A stretch of 64,000 bases of DNA from assembly GCF_011742875.1 (NCBI RefSeq), contig NZ_JAAQTL010000001.1, positions 434,001-498,000 on the forward strand, read 5' to 3'. The notes beneath the pieces were generated by a model that ran no database searches, was not told where the DNA came from, and saw only the letters and a program-made list of their open reading frames with translations. This DNA is from Luteibacter yeojuensis (GTDB lineage Bacteria > Pseudomonadota > Gammaproteobacteria > Xanthomonadales > Rhodanobacteraceae). A program made the position numbers and the translations under genes. The stretch's first letter is position 1, and each line of letters begins with the position of its first letter. Shown here piece by piece: positions 1-9,435 of this stretch.

Positions 1-707
1 GCTTGAAGCGCCTGTGGATGGTCCCGCACGGCGCCGGTGCCACCGAAGGCGCCTACGTGCGCTATCCACTCGTCGACATGCTCCGGCTGATCGCGCTCGA
101 GTCGCATCTCGAACGCGCCATCGTCATCGGCGAGGACCTGGGCACGATACCTTCCGATTTCCGCGACACGATCGCGGAGAAAGGCGTGCTCGGCATCCGC
201 GTGCTCTGGTTCGAGCGGGCCGTCGACGGTGGATTCGTCACGCCGGACGCATGGTCGGACAAGGCCATGGCGACGACGAGTACACACGACGTGCCGACGG
301 TCGCCGGATGGTGGAGCGGACGCGACGTCGAATGGCGGAAGCGCACCGGCCTCGACGATCCGGCCGTGGACGAGGTGGCGCAGCGCGAGCGCGACCGCGT
401 GCAGCTGTGGCATGCGCTCTTCGCCTCCGGATCGGCATGGAACGAGGATTCGCCGCCGGCGCCGGACGATATCTCGCCTGTCGTGTGGGCGGCGGCGCAC
501 CATGTCAGCCTGACCCCCGCGCCGCTGGCGATCTTCCCGGTCGAGGACATCCTCGGCCTGCACGAGCAACCGAACCTTCCCGGCCCGACGGACGCGGTGC
601 ATCCCAACTGGCGCCGGCGCATGCCGGACACCTCGTCGCGGCTGTTCGACGGGCCGATCGCCCATGCCGTCTGCGCCACCATCGACCAGACGCGGAACCG
701 CGGATGA
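1..707 (+). CDS. malQ: 4-alpha-glucanotransferase (amylomaltase), C-terminal part
   Basis: This gene is cut by the left edge; its frame runs through codon TTG at 3 and stops at 707, leaving about 235 residues. MalQ transfers alpha-1,4-glucan segments between maltooligosaccharides in the cytoplasm. Family signatures seen are VIGEDLGTIP (the region of the catalytic acid in GH77 enzymes) and STHDVPTVAGWW. The complete family protein is 500-700 residues, so only the C-terminal third or so is present. The stop overlaps the start of the next gene (ATGA), as expected for a treZ-malQ-treY style operon that makes trehalose from glucan. The upstream part of the gene is not visible, so its start and integrity cannot be judged. 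Confidence 0.9.
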   Translation, partial: LKRLWMVPHGAGATEGAYVRYPLVDMLRLIALESHLERAIVIGEDLGTIPSDFRDTIAEKGVLGIRVLWFERAVDGGFVTPDAWSDKAMATTSTHDVPTVAGWWSGRDVEWRKRTGLDDPAVDEVAQRERDRVQLWHALFASGSAWNEDSPPAPDDISPVVWAAAHHVSLTPAPLAIFPVEDILGLHEQPNLPGPTDAVHPNWRRRMPDTSSRLFDGPIAHAVCATIDQTRNRG

Positions 708-3316
708 GTCCACCGCGTGCCCTGGCGCGCCTGCAGTTCCATGCGGGCTTCACCCTCGACGATGCCGTCGACGTCGTCGGCTATTACCACCACCTCGGCG
801 TCAGTCATCTGTATGCCTCCCCGATCCTGCGCGCCCGCGCGGGATCCACGCACGGCTACGACGTGGTCGACTGCCACGAGGTGAATCCCGAGATCGGCGG
901 CGAGGACGCCTTGCGCCGCCTCGTTGCCGCGCTGCGCGCGCATGGCATGGGACTGGTGCTCGACATCGTGCCGAACCACATGGGCGTCGGCGTCGAGAAC
1001 GCATGGTGGATGGACGTGCTCCGGCATGGACGCGAGAGCCGTTACGCGGGTTACTTCGACATCGAATGGCAGGCACCGGATCCGCTGCTGCGGAACCGCC
1101 TGCTGTTGCCGATCCTCGGTGCGGGTTACGCGGCGACGCTGCGCGAGGGCCACCTTCGCCTCGCCCGGCGACGCGATCGGTGGATGCTGCGCGTCTACGA
1201 CGACCACCTGCCGATTTCTCCCGCATCCGAAGCCGCGCTCGGGGACGATGCCGCGACCGTGCACGATCCGTCGACGGACGCGGGAAGGGCGGCGCTGCAC
1301 GCGCTCGTCGAGCGGCAGCACTATCGCCTGTCGTTCTGGAAGCTCGCCAGCGACATGGTCAACTATCGCCGCTTCTTCGACATCAACGAACTCGCCGGCC
1401 TGCGCATCGAGCGCACCGCGGTGTTCGAGGACACCCACAGGACCATCTTCCGGCTGTATGCCGAGGGGCTGATCGACGGCGTGCGCTGCGACCATGTCGA
1501 CGGCCTCGCCGATCCCCGCCGGTACTGCCGCCAGCTGCGCCACCGCCTGGACCGGCTACGCGTGCAGCGCCCAGCGCAAGCGCCGCGCGACACGGCTTAC
1601 CTGGTGGTGGAGAAGATCCTCGCGACCGACGAGTCGTTGCGGCTCGACTGGCGCACCGACGGCACCACCGGCTACGAATTCATGGACCAGGTGTCGGCCG
1701 TGCTGCACGACGCCGCCGGCGAGGGCCCGCTGACGGAACTGTGGCGTAACCTCACGGGCGAGGGTGCGGATTTCGCGACGCAGGCGGTGCGCGCGCGCAG
1801 GCAGATCCTGGTCGACAGCTTCGAGTCGGAGCTCGACCGCACCGCGCGCGCCCTGTTCGCCGCCGCGCGCGCCGATGTCGTCACGCGCGACGTATCGCTC
1901 GCCGCCATCCGCCGTGTCCTCGTGGAATTGCTGGTGCACTTTCCCGTGTACCGCACGTACGCGGGCGGCGCGGGGCGCGATGCGTACGACGACGCCGTGT
2001 TTGCCCGCGCGGTCGAAGGCGCATTGCGTACGATTCGCCTGGAAGACGTGGATCTGCTGCACCTCGTGGCCGGGTGGCTTGGCGGCGAAGCGCCGCGGGC
2101 GCTGCCGCCGGGGCCGGTGCGACGGGCGCGGGAGCGGGCGATCGCGGTGTTCCAGCAGGCCACCTCGCCCGTGGCGGCGAAGGCGGTGGAGGACACCGCC
2201 GGCTACCGTTACGGCCGGTTGCTGTCGCGCAACGAGGTCGGCGTCGACGCGGCGTCGCTGGCGATCTCCGCGGACGCCTTCCACCGGTGTTGTGCCGAAC
2301 GTGCCGCGAGCCTGCCGCATACCCTCCTGGCAACGGCCACGCATGACCACAAACGCGGCGAGGACCTGCGCGCCCGGCTGGCGGTCCTCTCGGAAGTGGC
2401 GGGTCGCTGGGTGGTGACGGTCGAGCGTTGGCGCGTGCGCCATGCCGGGTTCCGCCAGCGCACCGACGACGGGCGGATAGCACCCTCCGCGGCCGACGAG
2501 CTGATGCTCTACCAGATGCTGGTGGGCGCATGGCCCCTCGACCTCGCTCCCGACGACGAGGAGGGCGTCGAGCGCTTCGCCACGCGGATCGCCGCCTGGC
2601 AACGCAAGGCGCTGCGCGAAGCGAAACGCTGGACGCGCTGGACCTCGCCGAACGAACCCTACGAGGACGGCTGCGAGGACTTCCTGCGCAGTCTCCTGTC
2701 CAGCGCCGCCGCCGCGGAGCTTTCGGCCTTCGCCGGCTACATCGCCGTGCCCGGCGCGGCGAACGGGCTCGCCCAGACGGCGCTTCGCCTGACCACGCCA
2801 GGGGTCCCCGATCTCTACCAGGGGACCGACTACTGGGACTTCAGCCTGGTCGACCCGGACAACCGCCGGCCGGTCGATTTCCTCGCCCGGGCCGCCTCCC
2901 TGGACCGCGACGCGTCCCCCGCGGACGCGCTGGCGAGCTGGCGCGACGGCGCGGTCAAGCAGGCGGTCGTCGGCCGGCTGCTGCGCCTCCGCCGCGACCA
3001 CCCGGAGCTGTTCGCCCGTGGCACCTACCGGCCGCTCGCGGCCTCCGGCCCGGCCGCGGACCATGTGCTGGCCTTCGTGCGCGAACACCGCGGGCAGAAG
3101 CTGGTCGTGGCCGTCGCCAGGCATACGGCCGAATGGCTCGGCGGGTCGGACGCCCCCTCGATCCCGGCGGATCGCTGGGCGGGCACCTCGCTCGCACTGC
3201 CGGCGGGCCATTGGCGGGACGTGTTCGGGGCCGACCGCTCGCATGGCGGGGAGTGCGCGATGGCCGGGCTGATGGGCGAATTGCCCGTGGCCGCCTGGTT
3301 TGCCGGCAAAACTTAG
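704..3316 (+). CDS. treY: malto-oligosyltrehalose synthase
   Basis: The 870-residue protein matches TreY, a GH13 enzyme that turns the reducing-end alpha-1,4 bond of maltooligosaccharides into the alpha,alpha-1,1 bond of trehalose; TreZ then releases trehalose. Visible signatures are DIVPNHMGVG near residue 87, DGVRCDHVDGLADP (catalytic Asp region), YLVVEKIL (acid/base Glu region) and ATATHDHKRGEDLRARL, which is typical of TreY rather than other GH13 members. The start ATG at 704 overlaps the malQ stop by 4 nt, indicating translational coupling. The N-terminus RALARLQFHAGFTLDDA aligns with the normal start of the family, so longer upstream extensions of the frame are rejected. Confidence 0.95.
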   Translation: MSPPRALARLQFHAGFTLDDAVDVVGYYHHLGVSHLYASPILRARAGSTHGYDVVDCHEVNPEIGGEDALRRLVAALRAHGMGLVLDIVPNHMGVGVENAWWMDVLRHGRESRYAGYFDIEWQAPDPLLRNRLLLPILGAGYAATLREGHLRLARRRDRWMLRVYDDHLPISPASEAALGDDAATVHDPSTDAGRAALHALVERQHYRLSFWKLASDMVNYRRFFDINELAGLRIERTAVFEDTHRTIFRLYAEGLIDGVRCDHVDGLADPRRYCRQLRHRLDRLRVQRPAQAPRDTAYLVVEKILATDESLRLDWRTDGTTGYEFMDQVSAVLHDAAGEGPLTELWRNLTGEGADFATQAVRARRQILVDSFESELDRTARALFAAARADVVTRDVSLAAIRRVLVELLVHFPVYRTYAGGAGRDAYDDAVFARAVEGALRTIRLEDVDLLHLVAGWLGGEAPRALPPGPVRRARERAIAVFQQATSPVAAKAVEDTAGYRYGRLLSRNEVGVDAASLAISADAFHRCCAERAASLPHTLLATATHDHKRGEDLRARLAVLSEVAGRWVVTVERWRVRHAGFRQRTDDGRIAPSAADELMLYQMLVGAWPLDLAPDDEEGVERFATRIAAWQRKALREAKRWTRWTSPNEPYEDGCEDFLRSLLSSAAAAELSAFAGYIAVPGAANGLAQTALRLTTPGVPDLYQGTDYWDFSLVDPDNRRPVDFLARAASLDRDASPADALASWRDGAVKQAVVGRLLRLRRDHPELFARGTYRPLAASGPAADHVLAFVREHRGQKLVVAVARHTAEWLGGSDAPSIPADRWAGTSLALPAGHWRDVFGADRSHGGECAMAGLMGELPVAAWFAGKT

Positions 3317-3326
3317 AAGGGACCAG

Positions 3327-3375
3327 GTGGGAGCCGCTGCGGCGGCGATGGGTACTCGCGGCCAGGCTGCCGTGG
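3327..3375. repeat. degenerate REP-like element (family 2)
   Basis: The stretch between the convergent treY and acyl-CoA-binding protein genes contains GTGGGAGCCGCT, CGGCGATGGGTACTCGCGG and a CAGGCTGCC tail. The reverse complement of the element at 37381-37462 has the same words in the same order, so the two are related copies. A role in transcription termination or mRNA 3'-end protection is possible but not shown. Confidence 0.55.
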
Positions 3376-3378
3376 GCC

Positions 3379-3639
3379 TCAGCCGCCCAGCGACTTCACC
3401 AGCGCGACGTAATCGCGCATCGCCACCTCGCGCGGGGTGCCCTTCAGCGTGGCCCAGGCCTCGTACTTGGCCGTGCCGACGAAATCGAAGAAGCCCGGTT
3501 TTTCCCCGTGGACGTCGCCCTCGGAGCCCTGCTTGTAGAGGGCATAGATGCGCAGGAGGGTGTCGTTGTCCGGTCGGTGTCCCAGGCGGCCCAGGTCCAG
3601 GTAAGCCTGTTCGAACTGGCTCCGGAGGTCGTCGGACAT
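3379..3639 (-). CDS. acyl-CoA-binding protein
   Basis: An 86-residue protein of the normal size for stand-alone ACBP domains. It binds long-chain acyl-CoA esters in the cytoplasm. Diagnostic pieces are LRIYALYKQGSEGDV (the family LxLYxLYKQAxxGD motif), KPGFFDFVGTAKYEAW (KPGxxDxxGxxKWxAW) and a final YVALVKSL helix. The start at 3639 (MSDDLRSQFEQAY) fits the first family helix; a much longer frame continues upstream but runs antisense to cmk and is not coding. The gene is convergent with treY and divergent from cmk, and appears monocistronic. Confidence 0.93.
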   Translation of the reverse strand: MSDDLRSQFEQAYLDLGRLGHRPDNDTLLRIYALYKQGSEGDVHGEKPGFFDFVGTAKYEAWATLKGTPREVAMRDYVALVKSLGG

Positions 3640-3762
3640 GGAACGTCTCAACCGTGGCGCGTGGCAGTTGGGGGCTTGTAGCATGGCGCCCGGGGGCTGT
3701 CCATCGGCCGATACCGGGGCTCGACGCGATATCATGCGGGTTTCGCGAACGAGGTTGATCCC

Positions 3763-4443
3763 ATGGCCCACCCGGCAGCCGTCCCCGTCCTGACCATCGA
3801 CGGCCCCTCCGGCTCCGGCAAGGGAACCATCAGCCGCCTCGTCGCGGATCGCCTGGGCTGGCGCCTGCTCGATTCCGGGGCCCTTTACCGGGCTGTGGGC
3901 TACGCGGCGGGCGAGGAGGGTATCGACCTCTCCGACGCCGAGGCCGTCACCCGCTGTGCCCGGACGGTGAAGATCCGCTTCCAGCCCAGTGCCGATGGCG
4001 GGGAAACCCGGGTCCTGGTCAACGGCCACGACGCCACCGACGAGCTGCGCACGGAAACGGCCGGGGCGGCCGCCTCGGCCATCGCCGTGATTCCCTCGGT
4101 CCGGGAGGCCCTGGTGGACCTCCAGCACGGTTTCCGCAAGGCCCCGGGGCTGGTCGCGGACGGGCGGGACATGGGGACGGTGATTTTCCCCGAGGCCGCC
4201 CATAAGTTCTTCCTTACCGCCAGCGCGGCCGAGCGTGCGAAAAGACGCTATAAGCAGTTGAAGGATAAGGGGCTGAGCGTTACACTTGCTGTCCTTCAGC
4301 GAGAGATCGAGGCGCGCGACGAGCGTGACGCTTCGCGGCCGGTCGCCCCGTTGAAGCCCGCCGAAGGCGCCGTGGTCATCGATACCACCGGCATGCCGAT
4401 CGACGAGGTGGTGGCAAAGGTTTTCGCCGTGGTGCGTCCGTAG
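3763..4443 (+). CDS. cmk: cytidylate kinase
   Basis: The 226-residue protein phosphorylates CMP and dCMP with ATP. It has the P-loop GPSGSGKGT at residues 14-22, [12 protein letters not shown] (nucleotide monophosphate-binding region), [16 protein letters not shown] and the lid segment with [13 protein letters not shown], all characteristic of bacterial Cmk. A GAGG element lies just upstream of the ATG. It stands directly before rpsA, the conserved cmk-rpsA-ihfB order of gammaproteobacteria, with about 170 bp between cmk and rpsA that may hold the rpsA promoter. Confidence 0.97.
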   Translation: MAHPAAVPVLTIDGPSGSGKGTISRLVADRLGWRLLDSGALYRAVGYAAGEEGIDLSDAEAVTRCARTVKIRFQPSADGGETRVLVNGHDATDELRTETAGAAASAIAVIPSVREALVDLQHGFRKAPGLVADGRDMGTVIFPEAAHKFFLTASAAERAKRRYKQLKDKGLSVTLAVLQREIEARDERDASRPVAPLKPAEGAVVIDTTGMPIDEVVAKVFAVVRP

Positions 4444-4612
4444 GGCGCGTCGCGGCATCGGTGTCCGCGCAGTGGGCGCGGGCTCTTGGCAACGGTGCAG
4501 GGGAACCCATCCGGGTATTTCCGCGCACCCTCTACCGGCGGGTCCCCCGTCCGTCTGCGATCACGAAGGTACGCAGGCAGCGGGTACGACCTTTCATAAC
4601 CCTGGAATCAAC

Positions 4613-6286
4613 ATGACTGAAAGTTTTGCCGAACTGTTTGAACAGAGCCAGCAGGCCATTTCCAAGCTGAAGCCCGGCTCCATCGTCACCGGTATCGTTG
4701 TGGAAATCCGCAACGACGTGGTGGTGATCAACGCCGGCCTGAAGAGCGAAGGCATCGTCCCGATCGAGCAGTTCAAGGACGAGTCCGGCGCGCTGGAAGT
4801 GGAAGTGGGCGACGAGGTCAAGGTCGCGCTCGACGCGCTCGAAGACGGCTTCGGCGAGACCAAGCTCTCCCGTGAGAAGGCCAAGCGTTCGATGGTGTGG
4901 GACGACCTCGAGCAGGCGTTCGACAAGGAAGAGACCATCACCGGCAAGATCTCCGGCAAGGTCAAGGGCGGCTTCACGGTCGACATCAAGGACGTCCGCG
5001 CGTTCCTGCCGGGCTCCCTGGTCGACGTGCGTCCGGTCCGCGACCCGGTCTACCTCGAGGGCAAGGACCTCGAGTTCAAGATCATCAAGCTCGACCGCAA
5101 GCGCAACAACGTCGTCGTCAGCCGCCGCGCGGTCGTCGAGACGGAGTTCTCGGAAGAGCGCGAGAAGCTGCTCGAGCGCCTGACCGAAGGCGCGGTCGTG
5201 AAGGGTGTGGTGAAGAACCTCACCGATTACGGCGCGTTCGTCGACCTCGGCGGCATCGACGGCCTGCTGCACATCACCGACATGGCGTGGAAGCGCGTGC
5301 GTCATCCGTCCGAAGTCGTCAACGTCGGCGACGAGCTGGACGTCCGCGTGCTCAAGTACGACCGCGAGCGCAACCGCGTGTCGCTCGGCCTCAAGCAGCT
5401 CGGCGACGACCCGTGGGTCGCCATCGCCCGCCGCTACCCGGTCGGCAGCCGCCTGTTCGGCAAGGTGTCCAACGTCACCGATTACGGCTGTTTCGTCGAG
5501 ATCGAGCCGGGCGTCGAAGGCCTGGTGCACGTCTCCGAAATGGACTGGACCAACAAGAACGTCAACCCGGCCAAGGTGGTCCAGGTCGGCGACGAAACGG
5601 AAGTCATGGTCCTCGACGTGGATGAAGAGCGTCGTCGTATCTCCCTCGGTATCAAGCAGACCCGCTCGAACCCGTGGGAAGCCTTCGCCGCCATGCACAA
5701 GAAGGGCGACAAGGTCTCCGGCCAGATCAAGTCGATCACCGACTTCGGCATCTTCATCGGCCTGGAAGGCGGCATCGACGGTCTCGTCCACCTGTCCGAC
5801 ATCTCGTGGCAGGCCTCGGGTGAAGACCTCGTCCGCAACTTCAAGAAGGGCGACGAAGTCGAGGCCGTGGTCCTGGCCGTCGATCCGGAGCGCGAGCGCA
5901 TCTCCCTCGGCATCAAGCAGATGGAGCAGGATCCGTTCGGCCAGTTCATGGCCACGAATCCGCGCGGCACGGTCCTGACCGGCACGGTCAAGGAAGTCGA
6001 CGCCAAGGGCGCGCTGGTCGACCTCGGCGAAGGCGTCGAGGGCTACATCCGCGCGAACGACATCGCCAAGGAACGCGTCGACGACGCCACCCAGTACCTG
6101 AAGGTCGGCGATTCCGTCGAGGCGAAGTTCACCGGCATGGATCGCAAGGGCCGTCAGCTCCAGCTGTCGATCCGCGCGAAGGACGAGGAAGAGCTGGCCG
6201 ACACCATGGCCGACTACCAGTCCGCCGCTGGTGGCACGACCAAGCTCGGCGCGCTCCTCAAGGAACAGATGAACAAGGCCGACTAA
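4613..6286 (+). CDS. rpsA: 30S ribosomal protein S1
   Basis: The 557-residue protein has six S1 (OB-fold) repeats, seen as recurring GxVxxxTDYGxFVxxxxGxxGLxHxSDM/I units (for example near residues 195, 280 and 367) after a divergent first pair. It delivers mRNA to the 30S subunit. The start ATG at 4613 begins [11 protein letters not shown], the normal gammaproteobacterial N-terminus; the frame extends upstream in poor-quality sequence that is rejected. No strong Shine-Dalgarno lies before the start, which is the usual situation for rpsA, whose translation is autoregulated by S1 in E. coli. The final residues [13 protein letters not shown] also match the family. Confidence 0.98.
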   Translation: MTESFAELFEQSQQAISKLKPGSIVTGIVVEIRNDVVVINAGLKSEGIVPIEQFKDESGALEVEVGDEVKVALDALEDGFGETKLSREKAKRSMVWDDLEQAFDKEETITGKISGKVKGGFTVDIKDVRAFLPGSLVDVRPVRDPVYLEGKDLEFKIIKLDRKRNNVVVSRRAVVETEFSEEREKLLERLTEGAVVKGVVKNLTDYGAFVDLGGIDGLLHITDMAWKRVRHPSEVVNVGDELDVRVLKYDRERNRVSLGLKQLGDDPWVAIARRYPVGSRLFGKVSNVTDYGCFVEIEPGVEGLVHVSEMDWTNKNVNPAKVVQVGDETEVMVLDVDEERRRISLGIKQTRSNPWEAFAAMHKKGDKVSGQIKSITDFGIFIGLEGGIDGLVHLSDISWQASGEDLVRNFKKGDEVEAVVLAVDPERERISLGIKQMEQDPFGQFMATNPRGTVLTGTVKEVDAKGALVDLGEGVEGYIRANDIAKERVDDATQYLKVGDSVEAKFTGMDRKGRQLQLSIRAKDEEELADTMADYQSAAGGTTKLGALLKEQMNKAD

Positions 6287-6293
6287 CCGTCGG

Positions 6294-6327
6294 GCGAGGG
6301 GCGGCGAACCCGCCCCTCGCTGTTGTT
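6294..6327 (+). terminator. probable intrinsic terminator of rpsA
   Basis: An 11-bp perfect stem (GCGAGGGGCGG at 6294-6304 with CCGCCCCTCGC at 6310-6320, 5-nt loop) lies 8 nt after the rpsA stop and is followed by a T-rich but interrupted tract (TGTTGTT). Strength is uncertain because the U-run is imperfect. Confidence 0.7.
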
Positions 6328-6369
6328 CGATAGATCATTGCGTCAGCTTCGAGAACCACCAGGGGACCC

Positions 6370-6672
<303 letters not shown>

Positions 6673-6696
6673 CGCGGCGTTTTTTTGCCATTTGCA

Positions 6697-6870
6697 GGGG
6701 CCGCTATGGCGGCGAGGGGAACCTGCTTCGCCGCTTCGCCGCTTCGCCGCTTCGCGGCTCCGTCGGCTTCTCGCCGCTATAGCGGCTCCTACAGTTCGGT
6801 CCGATCCTTCGCTGCCATGGCGGCTCCTACAGTTCGGTCCGATCCTTCGCCGCCATAGGGGCTCCTGTAG
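6697..6870. repeat. palindromic repeat cluster with a tandem 38-bp unit
   Basis: This 300-bp gap between ihfB and lapA contains no credible gene. It holds a GCCGCTATGGCGGCGAGG arm at about 6700, a four-fold CGCCGCTT run at 6728-6755, a TCGCCGCTATAGCGGCTCC core at 6771-6789, and two copies of a 38-bp unit starting TTCGGTCCGATCCTTCG (6795-6832 and 6833-6870). Each unit ends in a variant GGCTCCT(A/G)(C/T)AG arm. The core matches the intergenic repeats at 12.2, 33.9, 43.1 and 46.8 kb. The 110 bp after the cluster probably holds the lapA promoter. Confidence 0.85.
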
Positions 6871-6980
6871 TAACCGAAACCTGCCGGCCGGGGCACTTAC
6901 ATTGCGAACCGCCCCGCGAAGCTGTATGAAAAGCCAACCGCGAAGCACCACGCTATTCAGGATTCAGGTACAGTCGCCGG

Positions 6981-7232
6981 ATGCGTCTGATTGCAATCAT
7001 TTTCCTCTTGCTGTTCATCGCGGCCGGCATCGTTTTCGGCGCCCTGAACGCCGACCTGGCGTCGTTCGACCTGGGCTTCGCGCAGCTTTCCCTGCCCAAG
7101 GGTGGAGCCATGCTGTCCGCCGTCCTGGTGGGCTGGATCCTCGGCGGGGTCACCGCGTGGCTGGGCACCTCGCTGGGCCATCGCCGACGGCGCCGGCGCG
7201 AACGCAAGGTAGCGAACGCGACGACCGCATGA
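6981..7232 (+). CDS. lapA: LapA-family inner-membrane protein
   Basis: An 83-residue protein with two predicted membrane helices (residues about 3-23 and 43-66) and a basic C-terminal tail (HRRRRRRERK). The ALNADLASFDLGFAQLSLP loop and the paired-helix layout are those of LapA (DUF1049, YciS). In E. coli LapA works with LapB in control of lipopolysaccharide assembly and LpxC stability. Its stop overlaps the lapB start by 4 nt, the standard lapAB arrangement, so the two are translationally coupled. Confidence 0.92.
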   Translation: MRLIAIIFLLLFIAAGIVFGALNADLASFDLGFAQLSLPKGGAMLSAVLVGWILGGVTAWLGTSLGHRRRRRRERKVANATTA

Positions 7233-8401
7233 ATCCGATCTGGTTGCTGGCGCTCGTTCCTCCCCTGGCTTTCGCCTGCGGCTGGTGGCTCGCCCGTCGA
7301 AGCCACGTCAGGCGCTCCGGCGAACGCGTCAACGAGCTTTCCTCCGATTACTTCCGGGGCCTGAACTACCTCCTCAACGAGGAACAGGACAAGGCGCTGG
7401 AGGTCTTCCTGCGCCTCGCCGAATACAATCGCGACACGGTGGAGACCCACCTCGCGCTGGGTAACCTGTTCCGCAAGCGCGGCGAGGTGGACAGGGCCAT
7501 CCGGCTGCACCAGCACCTGGTGTCGCGGCAGGGCCTGTCCGACGAGATGAAGACCGTGGCCCTGCTCGAACTGGGCGAGGACTATATGCGCGCCGGCCTC
7601 CTGGATCGCGCGGAAACCCTGTTCTCCGATCTCGTGGCCATGGACGCCCTGGCCCCGTCCGCGCTGCGCCACCTCATCGCGATCTACCAGCACGAGCGCG
7701 AGTGGCACAAGGCCATCGATCACGCCCGTCGCCTGGAAGCGATGACCGGCGAGGACGAGTCGGCCATGATCGCCCAGTTCTACTGCGAGCTGGCCGAGCA
7801 GTCCCGCCAGCATGGCGCCCGCACCGAGGCGCGCGACTATATCCGCGACGCTTTCGCTTGCCAGGAAGACTGCGTCCGCGCGCACATGATCGCAGGCCGG
7901 CTGTCGTCGGAGGACGGCGACGTGGAGCAGGCCATCGCGTCGTACGAGGCCGCCATCGCGGCCGACATCGCCTTCGTTCCGGAAATCCTCCCGCCCCTGC
8001 TCAACTGCTACGCGCGGTCGGGGCAGATGGACAGGGCGGAAGCCTTCTTGCGCGAGATCATGGAACGCTACCACGGCATCTCGCCCGTCCTCGCGCTGAC
8101 CCGTCTGTACGAGGGCAGGGACGGCGAGCGCACGGCGATCGACTTCCTCACGGGCCAGCTGCGCAAGCGTCCTTCCGTGCGCGGCCTGATGGCCCTGATC
8201 GACGCCACCATGGACAAGGTGTCGGGCGAGGCGCGCGAGAACTACCTGATCCTGCGCGACCTGACCCGCAAGCTGCTCGAAGGTCAGGCCATGTACCGCT
8301 GCAGCCGCTGCGGCTTCGGCGCCAAGGCGCACCATTGGCAGTGCCCGAGCTGCAAGAGCTGGGGCACGGTCCGGCCCATCCACGGCGTGGCGAACGAATG
8401 A
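7229..8401 (+). CDS. lapB: LPS assembly protein LapB (YciM)
   Basis: The 390-residue protein has an N-terminal membrane anchor (WLLALVPPLAFACGWWLARR), about nine TPR-type helical repeats (for example LNYLLNEEQDKALEVFLRL, VETHLALGNLFRKRGEVDRA), and a C-terminal rubredoxin-like metal site with two CxxC pairs (CSRCGFGAKAHHWQCPSC). These are the hallmark features of LapB, which recruits FtsH to degrade LpxC and so sets LPS synthesis. It follows lapA with a 4-nt overlap, and its own stop overlaps the next gene's start, joining it to the polysaccharide genes downstream. Confidence 0.96.
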   Translation: MNPIWLLALVPPLAFACGWWLARRSHVRRSGERVNELSSDYFRGLNYLLNEEQDKALEVFLRLAEYNRDTVETHLALGNLFRKRGEVDRAIRLHQHLVSRQGLSDEMKTVALLELGEDYMRAGLLDRAETLFSDLVAMDALAPSALRHLIAIYQHEREWHKAIDHARRLEAMTGEDESAMIAQFYCELAEQSRQHGARTEARDYIRDAFACQEDCVRAHMIAGRLSSEDGDVEQAIASYEAAIAADIAFVPEILPPLLNCYARSGQMDRAEAFLREIMERYHGISPVLALTRLYEGRDGERTAIDFLTGQLRKRPSVRGLMALIDATMDKVSGEARENYLILRDLTRKLLEGQAMYRCSRCGFGAKAHHWQCPSCKSWGTVRPIHGVANE

Positions 8402-9435
8402 TGCCGCCCCTTGCCGACGCCGGCAGCTTCGCTATCGGCTGCGTGCTGGCAGCCTTTGTCGTTTCCTTCGGCAGCGTCAGGGTCGCCATCGCCTATGCGC
8501 ATCGGCGCGGGATGCTCGATGCCCCGGGTCGCCGCCGCTCGCATACGCAGCCGACCCCGCGGGGCGGCGGCATCGGTATCGTCTTCGGCGCCCTCGTGGG
8601 CATGCCGGCCGGCCTGCTGCTCCTGCCCGGATCGCCGGGCGCGGGGACGGTGGGCGCCTTCACGGTCGCGACCATCGCCGTGGCCGCGATCGGTTGGCTC
8701 GACGACCATGGCTCCTTGCCGATCCGTCCGCGTCTCCTGATCCAGCTGGCCGCCACGCTGCTGCTTTGCATCGCCATCGCCTCGGGGACGTCCAGTCTGC
8801 TCTGGGCCATACCGTTGCTGCTGGCGGGTGTCTGGTGCATCAACCTGCACAATTTCATGGACGGCATCGACGGCCTGGCGGCCCAGCAGGCCATGTTCTT
8901 CGGCGCCGCCTCGGCCGCCCTGGCCTGGGCGGCAGGCAGCCCCGCCATTGCCGCCGCCGGCCTCGCCATGGCCGCGGCATCCCTCGGTTTCTGGTGGTTC
9001 AACCGTTCGCCCGCACGGATCTTCATGGGCGACGTGGGCAGCGGCACGCTGGGCCTTCTGGTTTTTGCGGTTTCCGCGATGTTGTGGGCATTCCGCACGA
9101 ATTTGCTATGGCCTTCGCTGATTTTTTCGTCGGCATTCGTCGTCGACGCGACCTTGACGTTGGTCGTGCGAATGCTGCGCGGTGCGCGCTGGTACACTCC
9201 GCACCGCGAACACCTTTATCAGTGGCTCGTGAGACGGGGAGCGTCACACCGGAAGGTAGCCGCGGGCTACCTCGCCTGGAACGTACTCGTCTGTATTCCC
9301 GTCGCATGGATCGCGTTCCGCTCGCCAGCGGCGGCGCCCGCGTGCTTCGGGGTGGTGTACCTGCTGGGGGCAGCGGTCTGGCGTACTGGCAAGCGTTACG
9401 GCTTGCGTCGAAGGGAGCGACATGTTTCTGCGTAA
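8398..9435 (+). CDS. WecA/MraY-like undecaprenyl-phosphate glycosyl-1-phosphate transferase
   Basis: A polytopic membrane protein of about 345 residues (roughly ten hydrophobic segments) of the glycosyltransferase family 4 (WecA, WbpL, TagO). Motifs include SHTQPTPRGGGIGI, GWLDDHGSLPIRPRLLIQ, NLHNFMDGIDGLAAQQA and IFMGDVGSGTLG, which contain the conserved metal- and nucleotide-sugar-binding Asp residues. It should load the first sugar (GlcNAc or FucNAc type; the exact sugar is not readable here) onto undecaprenyl phosphate for O-antigen or exopolysaccharide. Either of two tandem ATGs (8398, 8401) could start it. It overlaps lapB by 4 nt and the next gene by 14 nt. Confidence 0.92.
   Translation: MMPPLADAGSFAIGCVLAAFVVSFGSVRVAIAYAHRRGMLDAPGRRRSHTQPTPRGGGIGIVFGALVGMPAGLLLLPGSPGAGTVGAFTVATIAVAAIGWLDDHGSLPIRPRLLIQLAATLLLCIAIASGTSSLLWAIPLLLAGVWCINLHNFMDGIDGLAAQQAMFFGAASAALAWAAGSPAIAAAGLAMAAASLGFWWFNRSPARIFMGDVGSGTLGLLVFAVSAMLWAFRTNLLWPSLIFSSAFVVDATLTLVVRMLRGARWYTPHREHLYQWLVRRGASHRKVAAGYLAWNVLVCIPVAWIAFRSPAAAPACFGVVYLLGAAVWRTGKRYGLRRRERHVSA

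Noticed and set aside
4532..5791. Long minus-strand frame (419 codons) opposite rpsA
   Set aside because: It is antisense to six S1 repeats, rich in Asp, His, Val and Leu in a repeating pattern that mirrors the rpsA codons, and has no recognisable family. GC-rich genomes give such shadow frames.
6697..6870. Repeat cluster considered as a CRISPR array
   Set aside because: There are only two 38-bp tandem units with no spacers, no cas genes nearby, and the units contain the palindromic REP core.
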